From Bacteroides sp. (GTDB lineage: Bacteria > Bacteroidota > Bacteroidia > Bacteroidales > Bacteroidaceae): a DNA stretch of 64,000 nt. The stretch spans positions 62,001 to 126,000 of the forward strand of contig JAJQDI010000005.1 of the NCBI GenBank assembly GCA_021202275.1, in the 5' to 3' direction. The notes under the pieces are model-generated. The model did no database searches. It was not told where the DNA came from and saw only the letters and a list, made by a program, of their open reading frames with translations. This document shows, in pieces, positions 46,508 through 56,183 of this stretch; positions within the stretch are counted from its first letter, which is position 1, and each line of letters starts with the position of its first letter. A program made the translations under genes and the position numbers.

Positions 46508-47926
46508 TTAATATCTGTAGTGATCGGCTTTGTAGGGGCCATCTACGGACACACCGATGTAATTGGCCTGCTCCTGTGTCAAACGGGTAAGTTTCACCCC
46601 GATCTTTTCCAGACACAGACGCGCCACCTCTTCGTCCAGATGTTTGGGCAGGCGATATACATCAATCTCATAGTTGTTGGTGAATAATTCGATCTGAGCC
46701 AGGGTCTGGTTGGTGAACGAGTTACTCATTACGAACGAAGGATGGCCGGTGGCACATCCCAGGTTCACCAAACGTCCGTCTGCCAGTAAAATGATGCTGT
46801 GTCCGTCCGGAAAGTAATATCTGTCTACCTGTGGTTTGATATTCACCCGTCTGATGCCCGGGTAATTTTTCAGAGCCTCTACTTGTATCTCGTTGTCGAA
46901 ATGTCCGATGTTACATACGATGGCCTGATCTTTCATCTGTTCTATGTGATCTATCCGTATGATATCGATGTTTCCTGTGGTAGTAACAAATATATTACCT
47001 TCCCGACAGGCATCTTCCATAGTTACCACTTCAAATCCTTCCATAGCCGCTTGCAGCGCGCAGATCGGATCAATTTCCGTAACTAATACCCGGGCTCCGT
47101 ACGAACGCATCGAATGTGCGCATCCTTTACCTACATCGCCGTAGCCTGCTACAACCACTACTTTTCCTGCGATCATCACGTCTGTAGCGCGTTTGATACC
47201 GTCGGCAAGTGATTCCCGGCAACCGTACAGGTTGTCGAACTTAGATTTTGTTACGGAGTCGTTGACATTGAAGGCCGGAAAGAGCAACTTGCCTTCTTCT
47301 TTCATCTGGTACAGTCTGTGTACGCCTGTCGTGGTCTCTTCGGATACGCCACGTATGTCCTTAGCTACCTGGTGCCAGTGACCGGCTTTTTCTGCCAACA
47401 CTTTTTTGAGCAGCGCGTTCAGTTGTATCTCATCTTCCGCGGTAACGGCTTTCTCCAGTACGGCAGCATCTTCTTCCGCCTGATAACCCAGATGGATCAT
47501 GACGGTGGCATCTCCCCCGTCGTCCACAATAACATTGGGGCCTTTTCCTCCGGCAAAAGTCAACGCCTGTAACGTACACCACCAGTACTCTTCCAGGGTT
47601 TCTCCTTTCCAGGCAAATACCGGTACTCCCGCTTTGGCAATGGCCGCGGCGGCATGATCCTGCGTGGAAAATATGTTACAGGAGCACCACCGGACTTCCG
47701 CTCCTAAAGTAACCAGCGTTTCGATGAGCACGGCAGTCTGTATGGTCATGTGAAGAGATCCCATGATACGGGCTCCTTTCAATGGCTTTGATTCTCCATA
47801 TTTTTCGCGAAGAGCCATCAGGCCAGGCATTTCATTTTCTGCCAGTTCGATTTCTTTCCTCCCGAAATCGGCGAGGTTGATGTCTGCCACTTTATAGGGC
47901 AGTGCAGAGAATAATTCTGAGGACAT
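46508..47926 (-). CDS. ahcY: adenosylhomocysteinase
   Basis: NAD-dependent enzyme that splits S-adenosylhomocysteine to adenosine and homocysteine, so clears the inhibitor made by methyltransferases. The 472 residues include the family signatures [38 protein letters not shown] (the substrate and Lys region), the NAD-binding [18 protein letters not shown], and the C-terminal [11 protein letters not shown], whose Lys/Tyr complete the NAD site of the neighbouring subunit. The start at 47926 ([16 protein letters not shown]) is 28 bp from a consensus -7 element. Complete. Confidence 0.97.
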   Translation of the reverse strand: MSSELFSALPYKVADINLADFGRKEIELAENEMPGLMALREKYGESKPLKGARIMGSLHMTIQTAVLIETLVTLGAEVRWCSCNIFSTQDHAAAAIAKAGVPVFAWKGETLEEYWWCTLQALTFAGGKGPNVIVDDGGDATVMIHLGYQAEEDAAVLEKAVTAEDEIQLNALLKKVLAEKAGHWHQVAKDIRGVSEETTTGVHRLYQMKEEGKLLFPAFNVNDSVTKSKFDNLYGCRESLADGIKRATDVMIAGKVVVVAGYGDVGKGCAHSMRSYGARVLVTEIDPICALQAAMEGFEVVTMEDACREGNIFVTTTGNIDIIRIDHIEQMKDQAIVCNIGHFDNEIQVEALKNYPGIRRVNIKPQVDRYYFPDGHSIILLADGRLVNLGCATGHPSFVMSNSFTNQTLAQIELFTNNYEIDVYRLPKHLDEEVARLCLEKIGVKLTRLTQEQANYIGVSVDGPYKADHYRY

Positions 47927-47953
47927 AGATTGATTAATTAAAGTAAATGACTA

Positions 47954-47961
47954 CAAAGATA
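47954..47961 (-). promoter_or_regulatory. -7 element for ahcY
   Basis: Minus-strand TATCTTTG, exact match 27 bp before the start codon. Confidence 0.55.
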
Positions 47962-48049
47962 GAATATTCTGTATGTTAGGGCAAAAGCAATTGTTGTTTT
48001 TTACTAAATTATAACAGCGGCTTGTGTTTGTTTTATACAATTATTGTTA

Positions 48050-48057
48050 TATATTTG
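48050..48057 (+). promoter_or_regulatory. -33/-7 promoter of the histidine kinase gene
   Basis: TTTG at 48027-48030, 19 bp spacer, then TATATTTG: one of the best Bacteroidetes promoters in the window. Confidence 0.65.
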
Positions 48058-48103
48058 CAACTAATAGTTAGAATATACAACTTAATATGTCCGGTAAACT
48101 CCT

Positions 48104-49729
48104 ATGAACCGTTATGATAATAAATCAAAGGAAGAATTACTTGAGATAATTGATCAGCTTGAGAAAAAAGTAGAACAAGTTTCTTCCACATTACCAGAGA
48201 AGCCCTTTCTTCAGGGATATATCCATCGTATCCTGAATGCTTTCCCTGATATGATCATTGTGTATGATCACGATGCCAATTTTATTGAGTTGGTATCTTC
48301 TCCTGAGACCAACCATGTAGAGGGTTATACAGTAGAAGAGTTACTGAAGACCAATCTCAGAGAGGTCGTTCCTGAGTCGGCCTATCAGAGCATCCGGGAG
48401 AATATGGATCGTGTGATCCGTACCGGGAAAGGTTCGGTGGGCAGACATAGTCTGGCGGTAGACGGTGAAGAGCGTCATTTTGAGAACCGCATCTATCCGT
48501 TAGACGATCGTTACCTGCTTTGTATGTGCCGCGAGATCACCGAACGGATCCAGGCCGAACAGAGGATCATTCAGCATGAGAAAGAGGTAGTACGCCTCAA
48601 TTCTTTCCTGGATGCCATTGTGAGCAATGTACCTGCTACCATCTTTGTAAAAGATCCGAATAATGAATTCCGGTATGTCTATTGGAACCAGCTTTTTGCG
48701 GAGCAGTGGGGCATCCCGGCAGAAGAAGCTATAGGGAAAAATGACAGTGAGCTTTTCTCCGCTTCGGAACAAATGGAGGAGTTCTACAGGCACGATCTGA
48801 AAGTCTTGGAAGAGGGCAGTGTTGAATTTGTACAGGAATATATGCATCCGCTGTGGGGCAGGAGAGTTGCCAATACCATGAAAACACTGGTACCTTCCGG
48901 CGAAGAGAAGCCTTATATCATGGGAGTTTCGTGGGATGTTACGGAACTGAAGGATACGGAACAGGCATTGATCGTAGCCAGGGAAAAGGCTGTGAAAGCA
49001 GACCGGCTGAAATCGGCTTTTCTCGCGAATATGAGCCATGAGATACGTACTCCTTTGAATGCGATTGTCGGCTTTTCCAAACTGGTGATCGATTCGGATC
49101 AGGATTCGGACCGGAAACTTTATATTGAGATCATAGAGAAAAACTGTGACCTGCTTCTGAATCTGTTCAATGATCTTCTGGATATATCTTCTCTGGAAGC
49201 CGGAACACTGGAGTTCTCTTACCGTTCGGTGCGCCTTCACGATGTATGTCTGCAATTGTTCGAGATGTATTGTTATTCTGTGGCAGATGGTGTCAGGCTG
49301 GTGATGGATGACAACGATCCCGAATTACACATTGTGAGTGACTGGGGGCGTGTGATGCAGATCTATACCAATCTTCTGGGGAACGCGATGAAATTTACCT
49401 CTCAGGGTGAGATCCGCTATGGGTTCCGTAGGCAGGGAGAACATGTCTGCTGCTATGTGAAAGATACAGGTATCGGGATAGCGGAAAATAAGTTATCTAC
49501 CATCTTTGATCGGTTTGGTAAAGTAGATAATTTTATACAAGGAACAGGACTGGGTCTTGCTTTATGCAAAATGCTGGTAGAGAAGTTAGGAGGTCAGATT
49601 GGCGTAGAATCGGTTGTAGGTGAAGGGTCTACTTTTTCTTTTGTACTTCCGATAGATAGGAAAGCAAACTCTGAAAATGATTCTGTGTTCACCATTTCCG
49701 CTTCGGTACTTAAAGGAAAAGAAATGTAA
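48104..49729 (+). CDS. PAS-domain sensor histidine kinase
   Basis: A 541-residue soluble kinase: no membrane helix is seen, so it senses a cytoplasmic signal. An N-terminal coiled-coil (SKEELLEIIDQLEKKVEQVSS) precedes two PAS domains, about 40-150 (ILNAFPDMIIVYDHDANFIEL) and about 165-285 (FLDAIVSNVPATIFVKDPNNEFRYVYW). The HisKA domain carries the phosphoacceptor His in ANMSHEIRTPLNAIVGF (about 310). The HATPase_c part (about 370-530) has NLLGNAMKFTSQGEI, the G1 box DTGIGIAENK and the G2 region GTGLGLALCKMLVEKLGG. No response regulator is next to it. Single gene with a strong promoter. Confidence 0.92.
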   Translation: MNRYDNKSKEELLEIIDQLEKKVEQVSSTLPEKPFLQGYIHRILNAFPDMIIVYDHDANFIELVSSPETNHVEGYTVEELLKTNLREVVPESAYQSIRENMDRVIRTGKGSVGRHSLAVDGEERHFENRIYPLDDRYLLCMCREITERIQAEQRIIQHEKEVVRLNSFLDAIVSNVPATIFVKDPNNEFRYVYWNQLFAEQWGIPAEEAIGKNDSELFSASEQMEEFYRHDLKVLEEGSVEFVQEYMHPLWGRRVANTMKTLVPSGEEKPYIMGVSWDVTELKDTEQALIVAREKAVKADRLKSAFLANMSHEIRTPLNAIVGFSKLVIDSDQDSDRKLYIEIIEKNCDLLLNLFNDLLDISSLEAGTLEFSYRSVRLHDVCLQLFEMYCYSVADGVRLVMDDNDPELHIVSDWGRVMQIYTNLLGNAMKFTSQGEIRYGFRRQGEHVCCYVKDTGIGIAENKLSTIFDRFGKVDNFIQGTGLGLALCKMLVEKLGGQIGVESVVGEGSTFSFVLPIDRKANSENDSVFTISASVLKGKEM

Positions 49730-49821
49730 GAGACACTTCATAGAGGGAGATGTTTGTTACCTCTTACACAAAGAGGAACATACTCTATCTATGTTCTTCC
49801 TTGTGTGGGTAAGTATCAGGC

Positions 49822-51471
49822 TCAGATGATGGTGATACCTTGTTCTTTACAGAGTTCTACTCCAAGATCTTTCAACTTGAATTTCTGTATTTTACCACTT
49901 CCCGTCATGGGAAATTCAGAAATAAAGAAAACATACTTCGGTATCTTATGGCGTGAGATCTTATTCTTGCAGAAGTCCTTTACGTCTGATTCAAGTAGTT
50001 CTGCCCCTTCCCGTAGGATGATGAAGGCTCCCACCTCTTCCCCGTATCTTTCGGAAGGGATGCCTGCTACCTGTACGTCTTTTACTCCGTTGAGTTGGTA
50101 TAAAAATTCTTCGATCTCACGAGGGTAGATGTTCTCCCCGCCCCGGATGATCATGTCTTTGATACGCCCTGTAATCCTGTAATTCCCATCTTCGTCTTTG
50201 ATGCCCAGGTCGCCGGAGTGCAGGAAACCGTTGGTATCGATTACTTCAGCTGTGGCTTCCGGATTTTTGTAGTAGCCTTTCATCGTGTTGTATCCCCGGT
50301 TGCACATCTCACCTTGTACACCTACAGGGCATTCTTCTCCGGTCTCCGGGTCCAGTACTTTCACTTCTGTGAACTCAAATTCATGACCCACAGTCGTACA
50401 ACGTACTTCAAAGGAGTCGTCAATGCGGGTTTGTGTCATTCCGGGAGAGGTTTCGGTCAGTCCGTAAACACTGGTCACTCTCATGAACATCTTTTCCTGT
50501 ACCTGTTTCATTAATTCTACCGGACACAGAGAACCTGCCATGATGCCCGTGCGTAGGCTGGACATATCGAACATTTCAAACATGGGATGATTGAGCTCAG
50601 CGATAAACATGGTAGGTACTCCGTACAGGGCGGTGCATCTCTCTTTGTGAATGGACGCCAGTACGACAAGCGGATCAAACCGTTCGACCATCACCTGTGT
50701 ACAGCCATGGGTAAGCACATTCATGCTGGCCAATACTACTCCGAAACAATGAAAAAGAGGAACGCAGCAACAGAGTTTGTCCCTGGAGGTAAAATGCATG
50801 TGTTCTCCCGTCAGATAACCGTTGTTGGCTATATTATGATGGGTAAGCATGACCCCTTTGGGAAAGCCGGTAGTACCGGAAGTATATTGCATGTTCACTA
50901 CATCGTGGCAGCTGACTTCTCTCTTGAGGAGTTCCAGCTGTTCATCTTCGATATTTTTTCCCAATAGTAGCAGTTCGGAGGTATTGTACATGCCACGATG
51001 CTTTTCCGGGCCGATATATACCACATTTTTCATGTAGGGGAACCGCGGACTTTCTAAATGGCTGCGTTGACAGCTCTTTAGTTCCGGAAGCATGTTGTAG
51101 GTCATTTCTACAAAATCACTGTCTTTCTCTCCATCTACGATGCACAGGGTGTGCATATCAGAGTTCTGGCAGAGATATTCCAGTTCGTTTTGTTTGTAGT
51201 TGGTATTCACTGTCACATACACGGCTCCTATTTTGGCGCAGGCATATAATAATGTGAGCCAATCGGGGACATTCGCTGCCCATATTCCTACGTGCGACCC
51301 TTTTTTTACTCCGATAGAGAGCAGGCCTTTGGCCATTTCGTCTACCCTTTGATTCATCTGTTTCCAGGTAAATCTCAGGTTCCGGTCGGAATATACAATG
51401 TATTCTTTATCCGGAGTCTCTTTTGCCCAGTGTTCGAGCCATTCCCCCAATGTCCTGTCGTAGAGTTGCAT
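49822..51471 (-). CDS. AMP-binding acyl-CoA synthetase
   Basis: A 549-residue ANL-superfamily ligase that activates a carboxylic acid to acyl-CoA via acyl-AMP. The phosphate loop is [20 protein letters not shown], followed by [13 protein letters not shown], the D of [21 protein letters not shown] and the catalytic Lys in [13 protein letters not shown]. The family resembles medium/long-chain fatty acyl-CoA ligases (FadD-like or short-chain propionate type cannot be ruled out). It lies 34 bp after a cupin-HTH regulator on the same strand, a pairing that I recall as conserved in Bacteroides; the regulator probably controls it. Confidence 0.92.
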   Translation of the reverse strand: MQLYDRTLGEWLEHWAKETPDKEYIVYSDRNLRFTWKQMNQRVDEMAKGLLSIGVKKGSHVGIWAANVPDWLTLLYACAKIGAVYVTVNTNYKQNELEYLCQNSDMHTLCIVDGEKDSDFVEMTYNMLPELKSCQRSHLESPRFPYMKNVVYIGPEKHRGMYNTSELLLLGKNIEDEQLELLKREVSCHDVVNMQYTSGTTGFPKGVMLTHHNIANNGYLTGEHMHFTSRDKLCCCVPLFHCFGVVLASMNVLTHGCTQVMVERFDPLVVLASIHKERCTALYGVPTMFIAELNHPMFEMFDMSSLRTGIMAGSLCPVELMKQVQEKMFMRVTSVYGLTETSPGMTQTRIDDSFEVRCTTVGHEFEFTEVKVLDPETGEECPVGVQGEMCNRGYNTMKGYYKNPEATAEVIDTNGFLHSGDLGIKDEDGNYRITGRIKDMIIRGGENIYPREIEEFLYQLNGVKDVQVAGIPSERYGEEVGAFIILREGAELLESDVKDFCKNKISRHKIPKYVFFISEFPMTGSGKIQKFKLKDLGVELCKEQGITII

Positions 51472-51505
51472 AGTGAGTGTGTTTTTAAAAGTATAGATAA
51501 ATGTA

Positions 51506-52081
51506 TCAGACAGGGGTATAAACTACAGCCAGTATTTTGGCGGCCTGCCCTTCGTAGGCATGTACATGATGAGGTACAATGGAATCATAATAAATACTGT
51601 CTCCCTCTTCCAGAAGATAGGTTTTATTCCCGTAACTTATTTCCATAACTCCTTCCAGTACCATAATAAATTCTTCCCCTTCATGGGAAGACAGGATGAA
51701 GTTGCTTTCTTCCGTGGGAGATACATCAATGATAAAAGGCTCCATGTGACGATCCGCTTTTGACCGGGAGAGGGAATGATACTTCATGTGGCGCCTGGAC
51801 TGGGTCGTGTTGTTGGAAAAACTGATGGTATCCGTTGCTTCCTCTTTCCGGCAGACAACAGGCCCGGTTTCGTCGTTATCGTCGAGGAATGTACCCAGCC
51901 GGACACCCAGTACACGGGCTATTTTGATCAGTGGAGCCAGTGAAGGGAGATCTACATTGTTCTCTATACGTTCTACCTGTTCGGCAGTAAGTCCTGAGCG
52001 TTCGGCCAGTTCTTTCGTGGTAATCGATTTGTTCTCGCGGAGGGATCTGATCTTTTCTCCGACTACTTTACTTGTGTCCAT
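51506..52081 (-). CDS. XRE-family regulator with C-terminal cupin domain
   Basis: A 191-residue DNA-binding regulator. The helix-turn-helix (about 5-60) reads [20 protein letters not shown] and [17 protein letters not shown]. The C-terminal cupin barrel (about 100-190) has [37 protein letters not shown], typical of small-molecule sensing. It lies directly upstream of the AMP-binding acyl-CoA synthetase and probably senses a fatty acid or acyl-CoA and controls it. A consensus -7 element lies about 45 bp upstream. Confidence 0.92.
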   Translation of the reverse strand: MDTSKVVGEKIRSLRENKSITTKELAERSGLTAEQVERIENNVDLPSLAPLIKIARVLGVRLGTFLDDNDETGPVVCRKEEATDTISFSNNTTQSRRHMKYHSLSRSKADRHMEPFIIDVSPTEESNFILSSHEGEEFIMVLEGVMEISYGNKTYLLEEGDSIYYDSIVPHHVHAYEGQAAKILAVVYTPV

Positions 52082-52127
52082 CCTATTTGGTTTTCATGGA
52101 AATTTATGAATCAGAAATGTATAGAGG

Positions 52128-52135
52128 CAAAAATA
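52128..52135 (-). promoter_or_regulatory. -7 element for the cupin regulator operon
   Basis: Minus-strand TATTTTTG, exact match about 46 bp before the start at 52081. Confidence 0.5.
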
Positions 52136-52601
52136 GTGATTTCCTGATAGCATCCAACTAAGTAAGGTGAAATAAAGGGGAATTTTATTCAGAATAGAGA
52201 GAATATAAGACATATATCAACCTGCACCGGCAATATCATATGAGGAATGAATGGAATAAAAAGTTGACTTCTTATTTTTCAGCCGATCTTTTGCAGGGAT
52301 GAGGAGAATGGCAGGGGGGTTGTATCAGAATTTTGTTGGACGAGAACTGAACCGTAGCCGTTGGGAGGCTTTCATGAGAAGATACTTGTCTTACTACGAA
52401 AGTAATGTATAATGACACTGGTTAGGGAGCCTTCTTACCCCTGCCGAATAAGGACTGCGATAGCCGGTGATCAAATAGTAACCAAAGAGGGGAGAATTGG
52501 TAACCAATTTTTTTATTTTGATTACCGGAATAGGTCGATTTTTAAGGCTGCTGTTTTCAGGACAAAAAAGTGGCCGACCCAGCCTGAAATTAGTTTTTAC
52601 A

Positions 52602-52637
52602 AAAAAGAGATTGTCTCAGTTGAGACAATCTCTTTTT
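52602..52637 (-). terminator. terminator of rpsO
   Basis: Perfect 17-bp arms (AAAAAGAGATTGTCTCA and its complement) with a 2-nt centre (the real loop will be a little larger). T-rich on both sides, so bidirectional; 25 bp after the rpsO stop. Confidence 0.88.
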
Positions 52638-52662
52638 GTTCCTTGTTCGGAAAATAATAAAA

Positions 52663-52932
52663 TTACTTTCTCAATCCGAGCTTTTTAACAATGGCACGAT
52701 ATCTTTCGATATCTTTTGCTTTCAGGTAGTCGAGCAAAGCGCGACGTTTACCTACCAGCATGGTCAGAGCTCTTTCAGTGCTATAATCTTTTCTGTTGAG
52801 CTTCAGGTGCTCAGTCAGACTTGAGATACGGTAGGAAAACAATGCTATCTGCGCTTCTGCTGAGCCAGTATCAGAGTTAGACTTTCCGTATTTCTCAAAG
52901 ATTTCCTTCTTTTTAGCGGAATCTAAATACAT
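52663..52932 (-). CDS. rpsO: 30S ribosomal protein S15
   Basis: An 89-residue primary 16S rRNA binder of the 30S subunit, also expected to autoregulate its own mRNA in many bacteria. The protein matches the family along its whole length: EIFEKYGKSNSDTGSAEAQIALFSYRI, then HLKLNRKDYSTERALTMLVGKRRALLDYLKAKDIERYR. Start ATG at 52932. It has a -7 element about 45 bp upstream and a perfect terminator downstream, so it is a single-gene unit. Confidence 0.98.
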   Translation of the reverse strand: MYLDSAKKKEIFEKYGKSNSDTGSAEAQIALFSYRISSLTEHLKLNRKDYSTERALTMLVGKRRALLDYLKAKDIERYRAIVKKLGLRK

Positions 52933-52974
52933 AATTTTTTAGATTTTTGATATATAAATATTGCTTTGAGCGTG

Positions 52975-52982
52975 CAAAGATA
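52975..52982 (-). promoter_or_regulatory. -7 element for rpsO
   Basis: Minus-strand TATCTTTG, exact match 42 bp before the start at 52932. Confidence 0.55.
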
Positions 52983-53057
52983 GGGATTATCTTTTATCTG
53001 ACAAGCTTTTACAGGAATTATTTTCCTTATCGTTCCTGTTGCTAAGGCCATTTTTCG

Positions 53058-53065
53058 TACCTTTG
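53058..53065 (+). promoter_or_regulatory. -33/-7 promoter of typA
   Basis: TACCTTTG with TTG at 53039-53041 upstream (16 bp spacer). Transcription would start near 53071, after both in-frame TTG codons, which decides against them as starts. Confidence 0.6.
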
Positions 53066-53086
53066 TGCCCAAACAATAGGTATTAT

Positions 53087-54889
53087 ATACAAAATATTAG
53101 GAACATTGCGATTATTGCCCATGTGGATCATGGGAAAACTACTCTTGTAGACAAGATGCTTTTGGCAGGACATCTTTTCCGGGACAATCAGACCAGCGGC
53201 GAACTTATTCTGGATAATAACGATCTGGAACGGGAAAGAGGGATCACTATTCTATCTAAAAATGTCTCTATCAACTATAAAGATACAAAAATAAATATTA
53301 TTGATACTCCGGGGCACAGTGATTTCGGAGGTGAGGTAGAACGCGTGCTTAATATGGCCGATGGCTGTATCCTGCTCGTGGATGCGTTTGAAGGGCCTAT
53401 GCCCCAGACGCGGTTTGTATTGCAGAAAGCGTTGCAACTGGGTCTCAAACCTGTGGTGGTGATTAATAAGGTAGATAAGCCCAACTGTCGTCCGGATGAG
53501 GTGCATGAGATGGTCTTTGACCTGATGTTCAGTCTGGATGCTACCGAAGAACAACTTGATTTCCCTACCATTTACGGTTCTGCCAAGAATGGCTGGATGA
53601 GTGAAGATTGGAAAGAGCCTACAGATAGTATTTCACCTCTGCTGGATTGTATCCTGGAGCATATACCTGCTCCTGAGGCGCTGGAGGGTACTCCTCAGAT
53701 GTTGGTTACATCTCTGGATTATTCGGCTTATACCGGACGTATCGCGGTAGGACGTGTACATCGGGGAACGTTGAAAGAAAGTATGAATGTATGTCTGGCC
53801 AAGCGTGACGGTAGTATCATAAAGTCCAGGATAAAAGAGGTGCATGTCTTTGAAGGTCTGGGACGTGCCAGGAAGAGCGAAGTTTCCTCCGGGGATATTT
53901 GCGCGCTGATCGGAATAGAAGGGTTTGAGATCGGGGATACGATCTGTGATTTTGAACAGCCGGAGCCACTTCCGCCCATTGCTATTGACGAGCCTACCAT
54001 GAGTATGCTTTTTGCCATCAATGATTCTCCTTTCTTTGGTAAAGACGGAAAATATGTAACTTCCCGCCACATTCATGATCGCCTGATGAAGGAACTGGAT
54101 AAGAACCTGGCTTTGCGGGTGACGAAGAGCGAGGAGGATGGAAAATGGATCGTATCCGGACGCGGTGTACTTCATCTTTCGGTACTCATCGAAACCATGC
54201 GTCGTGAAGGGTATGAATTGCAGGTAGGGCAGCCACAGGTGATCTATAAAACCATAGATGGTGTACGCTGTGAACCTGTAGAAGAATTAACGATCAATGT
54301 TCCTGAAGAGTATGCCAGCAAGATGATTGATATGGTGACCCGCCGTAAAGGAGAGATGATGATGATGGAGAGCAACGGTGAGCGTGTCAACCTAGAGTTT
54401 GCTATACCTTCGCGGGGAATCATAGGGTTGCGTACCAATGTGCTGACCGCCTCAGCTGGTGAGGCTATTATGGCTCATCGTTTCAAAGAATATCAACCCT
54501 ATAAAGGAGAACTGGAGCGTCGGACCAATGGCTCTATGATCGCTATGGAAGTGGGTACGGCTTTTGCGTATGCTATAGATAAACTACAGGACAGAGGATG
54601 TTTCTTTATTTTTCCACAGGACGAAGTCTATGCGGGTCAGGTGGTTGGTGAGCATTCACATGAGAATGATCTGGTGATCAACGTTACCAAATCCAAAAAG
54701 CTGACCAATATGCGTGCGTCGGGTGCGGATGATAAGGCCCGCCTGATCCCTCCGGTACAGTTCTCTCTGGAAGAGGCATTGGAATATATCAAAGAGGATG
54801 AATACGTGGAAGTAACTCCACGGTTTATGCGTATGCGTAAAGTGATCCTGGATGAGAATGAACGTAAACGTGCGAATAAGAATAGTTGA
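53087..54889 (+). CDS. typA: ribosome-associated GTPase TypA/BipA with apparent AUA start
   Basis: A 600-residue translational GTPase of the EF-G family involved in ribosome assembly and stress adaptation. The GTP-binding motifs are in order: G1 AHVDHGKTT, G2 region RERGITI, G3 DTPGHSDFGGEVER, G4 NKVDKPNCR and G5 GSAKNGW. The C-terminal TypA domain follows (VEELTINVPEEYASKMIDMV, SRGIIGLRTNVLTAS). Family members start MQNIRNIAIIAHVDHG; here that Met codon is ATA at 53087-53089. The upstream in-frame TTG codons (53039, 53063) lie before the probable transcription start. So AUA initiation, or a base error, is likely. Complete otherwise. Confidence 0.92.
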   Translation: MQNIRNIAIIAHVDHGKTTLVDKMLLAGHLFRDNQTSGELILDNNDLERERGITILSKNVSINYKDTKINIIDTPGHSDFGGEVERVLNMADGCILLVDAFEGPMPQTRFVLQKALQLGLKPVVVINKVDKPNCRPDEVHEMVFDLMFSLDATEEQLDFPTIYGSAKNGWMSEDWKEPTDSISPLLDCILEHIPAPEALEGTPQMLVTSLDYSAYTGRIAVGRVHRGTLKESMNVCLAKRDGSIIKSRIKEVHVFEGLGRARKSEVSSGDICALIGIEGFEIGDTICDFEQPEPLPPIAIDEPTMSMLFAINDSPFFGKDGKYVTSRHIHDRLMKELDKNLALRVTKSEEDGKWIVSGRGVLHLSVLIETMRREGYELQVGQPQVIYKTIDGVRCEPVEELTINVPEEYASKMIDMVTRRKGEMMMMESNGERVNLEFAIPSRGIIGLRTNVLTASAGEAIMAHRFKEYQPYKGELERRTNGSMIAMEVGTAFAYAIDKLQDRGCFFIFPQDEVYAGQVVGEHSHENDLVINVTKSKKLTNMRASGADDKARLIPPVQFSLEEALEYIKEDEYVEVTPRFMRMRKVILDENERKRANKNS

Positions 54890-54914
54890 TCAGGAAGTTT
54901 AAGTTTGCTATACA

Positions 54915-54973
54915 CAAGAGGTTGTCTCGCCATAAACGGTCTGTCAGATGGTTCATGGGGAAACAACCTCTTG
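54915..54973. other. hairpin after typA
   Basis: Perfect 11-bp arms CAAGAGGTTGT / ACAACCTCTTG with a 37-nt loop, 25 bp after the typA stop; no T run on the plus strand. Likely a transcript end or RNA stabiliser. Confidence 0.5.
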
Positions 54974-54975
54974 AG

Positions 54976-55227
54976 TTATCTGGATCTTACTTCTCTTCGT
55001 ATAAAGCGATAATAAGAAAGTGCGAAACAGAGCAATGTTACCGCGATCAATCCGGTGAGTTGTGGCCATACCACGATCAGGCTCTGTGTAAATGGTAGCG
55101 GGCTGGGTATGGTTCCTTGCAGCTGTTCCATGGTCATGGGGCCCAGAATTCGTACAGAAGGCATCAGCAAAGTGGTTGTGGCTTCATTGAATAGTTCGGG
55201 CGGAGCGAAACTTAGTAAGTTGTGCAT
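54976..55227 (-). pseudogene. fragment of an ABC-2 type permease
   Basis: An 83-codon ORF resembling the C-terminal part of an ABC-2 permease: the loop EATTTLLMPSVRILGPMTMEQ, then PSPLPFTQSLIVVWPQL and the last helix GLIAVTLLCFALSYYRFIRRE. Full permeases are three or more times longer, and no upstream frame on this strand continues it in the next 320 bp. I take it as a remnant. The similarity to NosY-like permeases is from memory of the family, so moderate confidence. It marks the left edge of the AT-rich island. Confidence 0.55.
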
Positions 55228-55551
55228 AACTTTCTGATAGGCTATTATCTGAAGGGGATGAGCCGTGGGAGCAGGTTGAAGTGTTTTCCCGAACCTATTT
55301 TAATTTACAAAAGAGGCTTTTTACACTAAAAGAGACAATAAAAATCAACTAAATCCAACTAAGGATGAAAGATACCAGAGATTCACCTATAAACAGAATA
55401 AAGGTTGTTTCAATGTTATTATAAGATAGTCTCTTGTACATTTTTTGTTGCTCTTTTCTTCCTACACTGACCCATAGAGAAAAGTAAGAAACATACGGTT
55501 TATTCCATCAAAGAAGATTAAAATATGTTTTGATCTAAATACTTAACGATT
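55228..55551. other. 324-bp gap upstream of the permease fragment
   Basis: AT-rich, no gene or promoter recognised on either strand. It lies between the permease remnant and the PPTase gene of the ketosynthase cassette. Confidence 0.4.
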
Positions 55552-55941
55552 TTATGGGTCTATAAATTTTTTAAATGCTCCTATGTCTTCCTGTCGGATC
55601 TGAGCGATTGCGATCGCATATTCTCCGTGATGGCTTAAGCTAATGGAATCTTTAATATAAAACTCTTTGTCTCCCAGGTAGATCTGAGGGCATCCGTCGG
55701 GATCATTGTATACGGTAACGAGAGTTGGTTTATAGGGAATATTCACCGATTTGAATATAGCTTCTTTTGTCGCGAATCGACCTGCCAGATAAGTTATCTT
55801 CTTCGTTTTTTGATAAATCGCTATTTCTTCTTCCGAAAAATACCGTTCCAGAAAATGCCTTCCGTGTTTGGAAAGCATTTTCTGTATGAAACCGATCTCT
55901 ACCAGATCAATGCCGGGCCGGGAGGGCTTTTTATTTTCCAT
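55552..55941 (-). CDS. AcpS-type 4'-phosphopantetheinyl transferase
   Basis: A 129-residue PPTase that would load coenzyme-A's phosphopantetheine arm onto an acyl carrier protein. The AcpS signature is present: GIDLVEIGFIQKML with the first metal Asp, FSEEEIAIY, and FATKEAIFKSV with the second acidic site. A full AcpS fold is here, ending QIRQEDIGAFKKF. It overlaps the upstream ACP gene by 11 bp and is the last gene of the ketosynthase cassette, so it is probably dedicated to that ACP rather than to fatty-acid synthesis. The housekeeping acpS should be elsewhere. Confidence 0.9.
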   Translation of the reverse strand: MENKKPSRPGIDLVEIGFIQKMLSKHGRHFLERYFSEEEIAIYQKTKKITYLAGRFATKEAIFKSVNIPYKPTLVTVYNDPDGCPQIYLGDKEFYIKDSISLSHHGEYAIAIAQIRQEDIGAFKKFIDP

Positions 55942-56173
55942 TGAAATCCGGAATATTTGTGTAAATGTAGTCTGCTATCTGCTTAACAGACATTTTTGTT
56001 AAATGATAATCCGGAATATGAAGTTTGTATTTTATTTTAATAGATGTGGCTAAGTCAGCTACTTCGGTCGAATCAAAATCTGTTTCTTTGATTGTCTTGT
56101 TCTCTGAATCTATGGTACATCCCATCTGATCGATGATGCCCCAAATCTCATTTTTAATTTCTTCTCTTTGCAT
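55931..56173 (-). CDS. acyl carrier protein of the ketosynthase cassette
   Basis: An 80-residue acyl carrier protein. The phosphopantetheine site is TDFDSTEVADLATSI, with Ser 35 in the D-S-x-E-x-x-(D/E)-L context that replaces the usual DSLxxxEL. The C-terminal helix is KMSVKQIADYIYTNI. It is diverged from the fatty-acid AcpP, lacking the DSLD sequence. It starts 10 bp after the degenerate ketosynthase gene and overlaps the PPTase by 11 bp. Confidence 0.88.
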   Translation of the reverse strand: MQREEIKNEIWGIIDQMGCTIDSENKTIKETDFDSTEVADLATSIKIKYKLHIPDYHLTKMSVKQIADYIYTNIPDFNGK

Positions 56174-56183
56174 GGCTTTTATT

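Larger units (their letters stand above)
52082..52662. other. 581-bp gene-free region between cupin regulator and rpsO
   Basis: Holds the cupin-regulator promoter at one end and the rpsO terminator at the other. The ORF-track frames here (52412 onward) have no family resemblance. A short palindrome ATTGGTAACCAAT lies near 52496. Confidence 0.45.

Noticed and set aside
47927-48049. SAM or SAH riboswitch upstream of ahcY
   Set aside because: Only about 27 bp lie between the -7 element and the ATG, too short for a riboswitch.
52412-52657. Small genes in the cupin-regulator/rpsO gap
   Set aside because: Composition is unlike coding DNA, no family match, and the frames end at the rpsO terminator.
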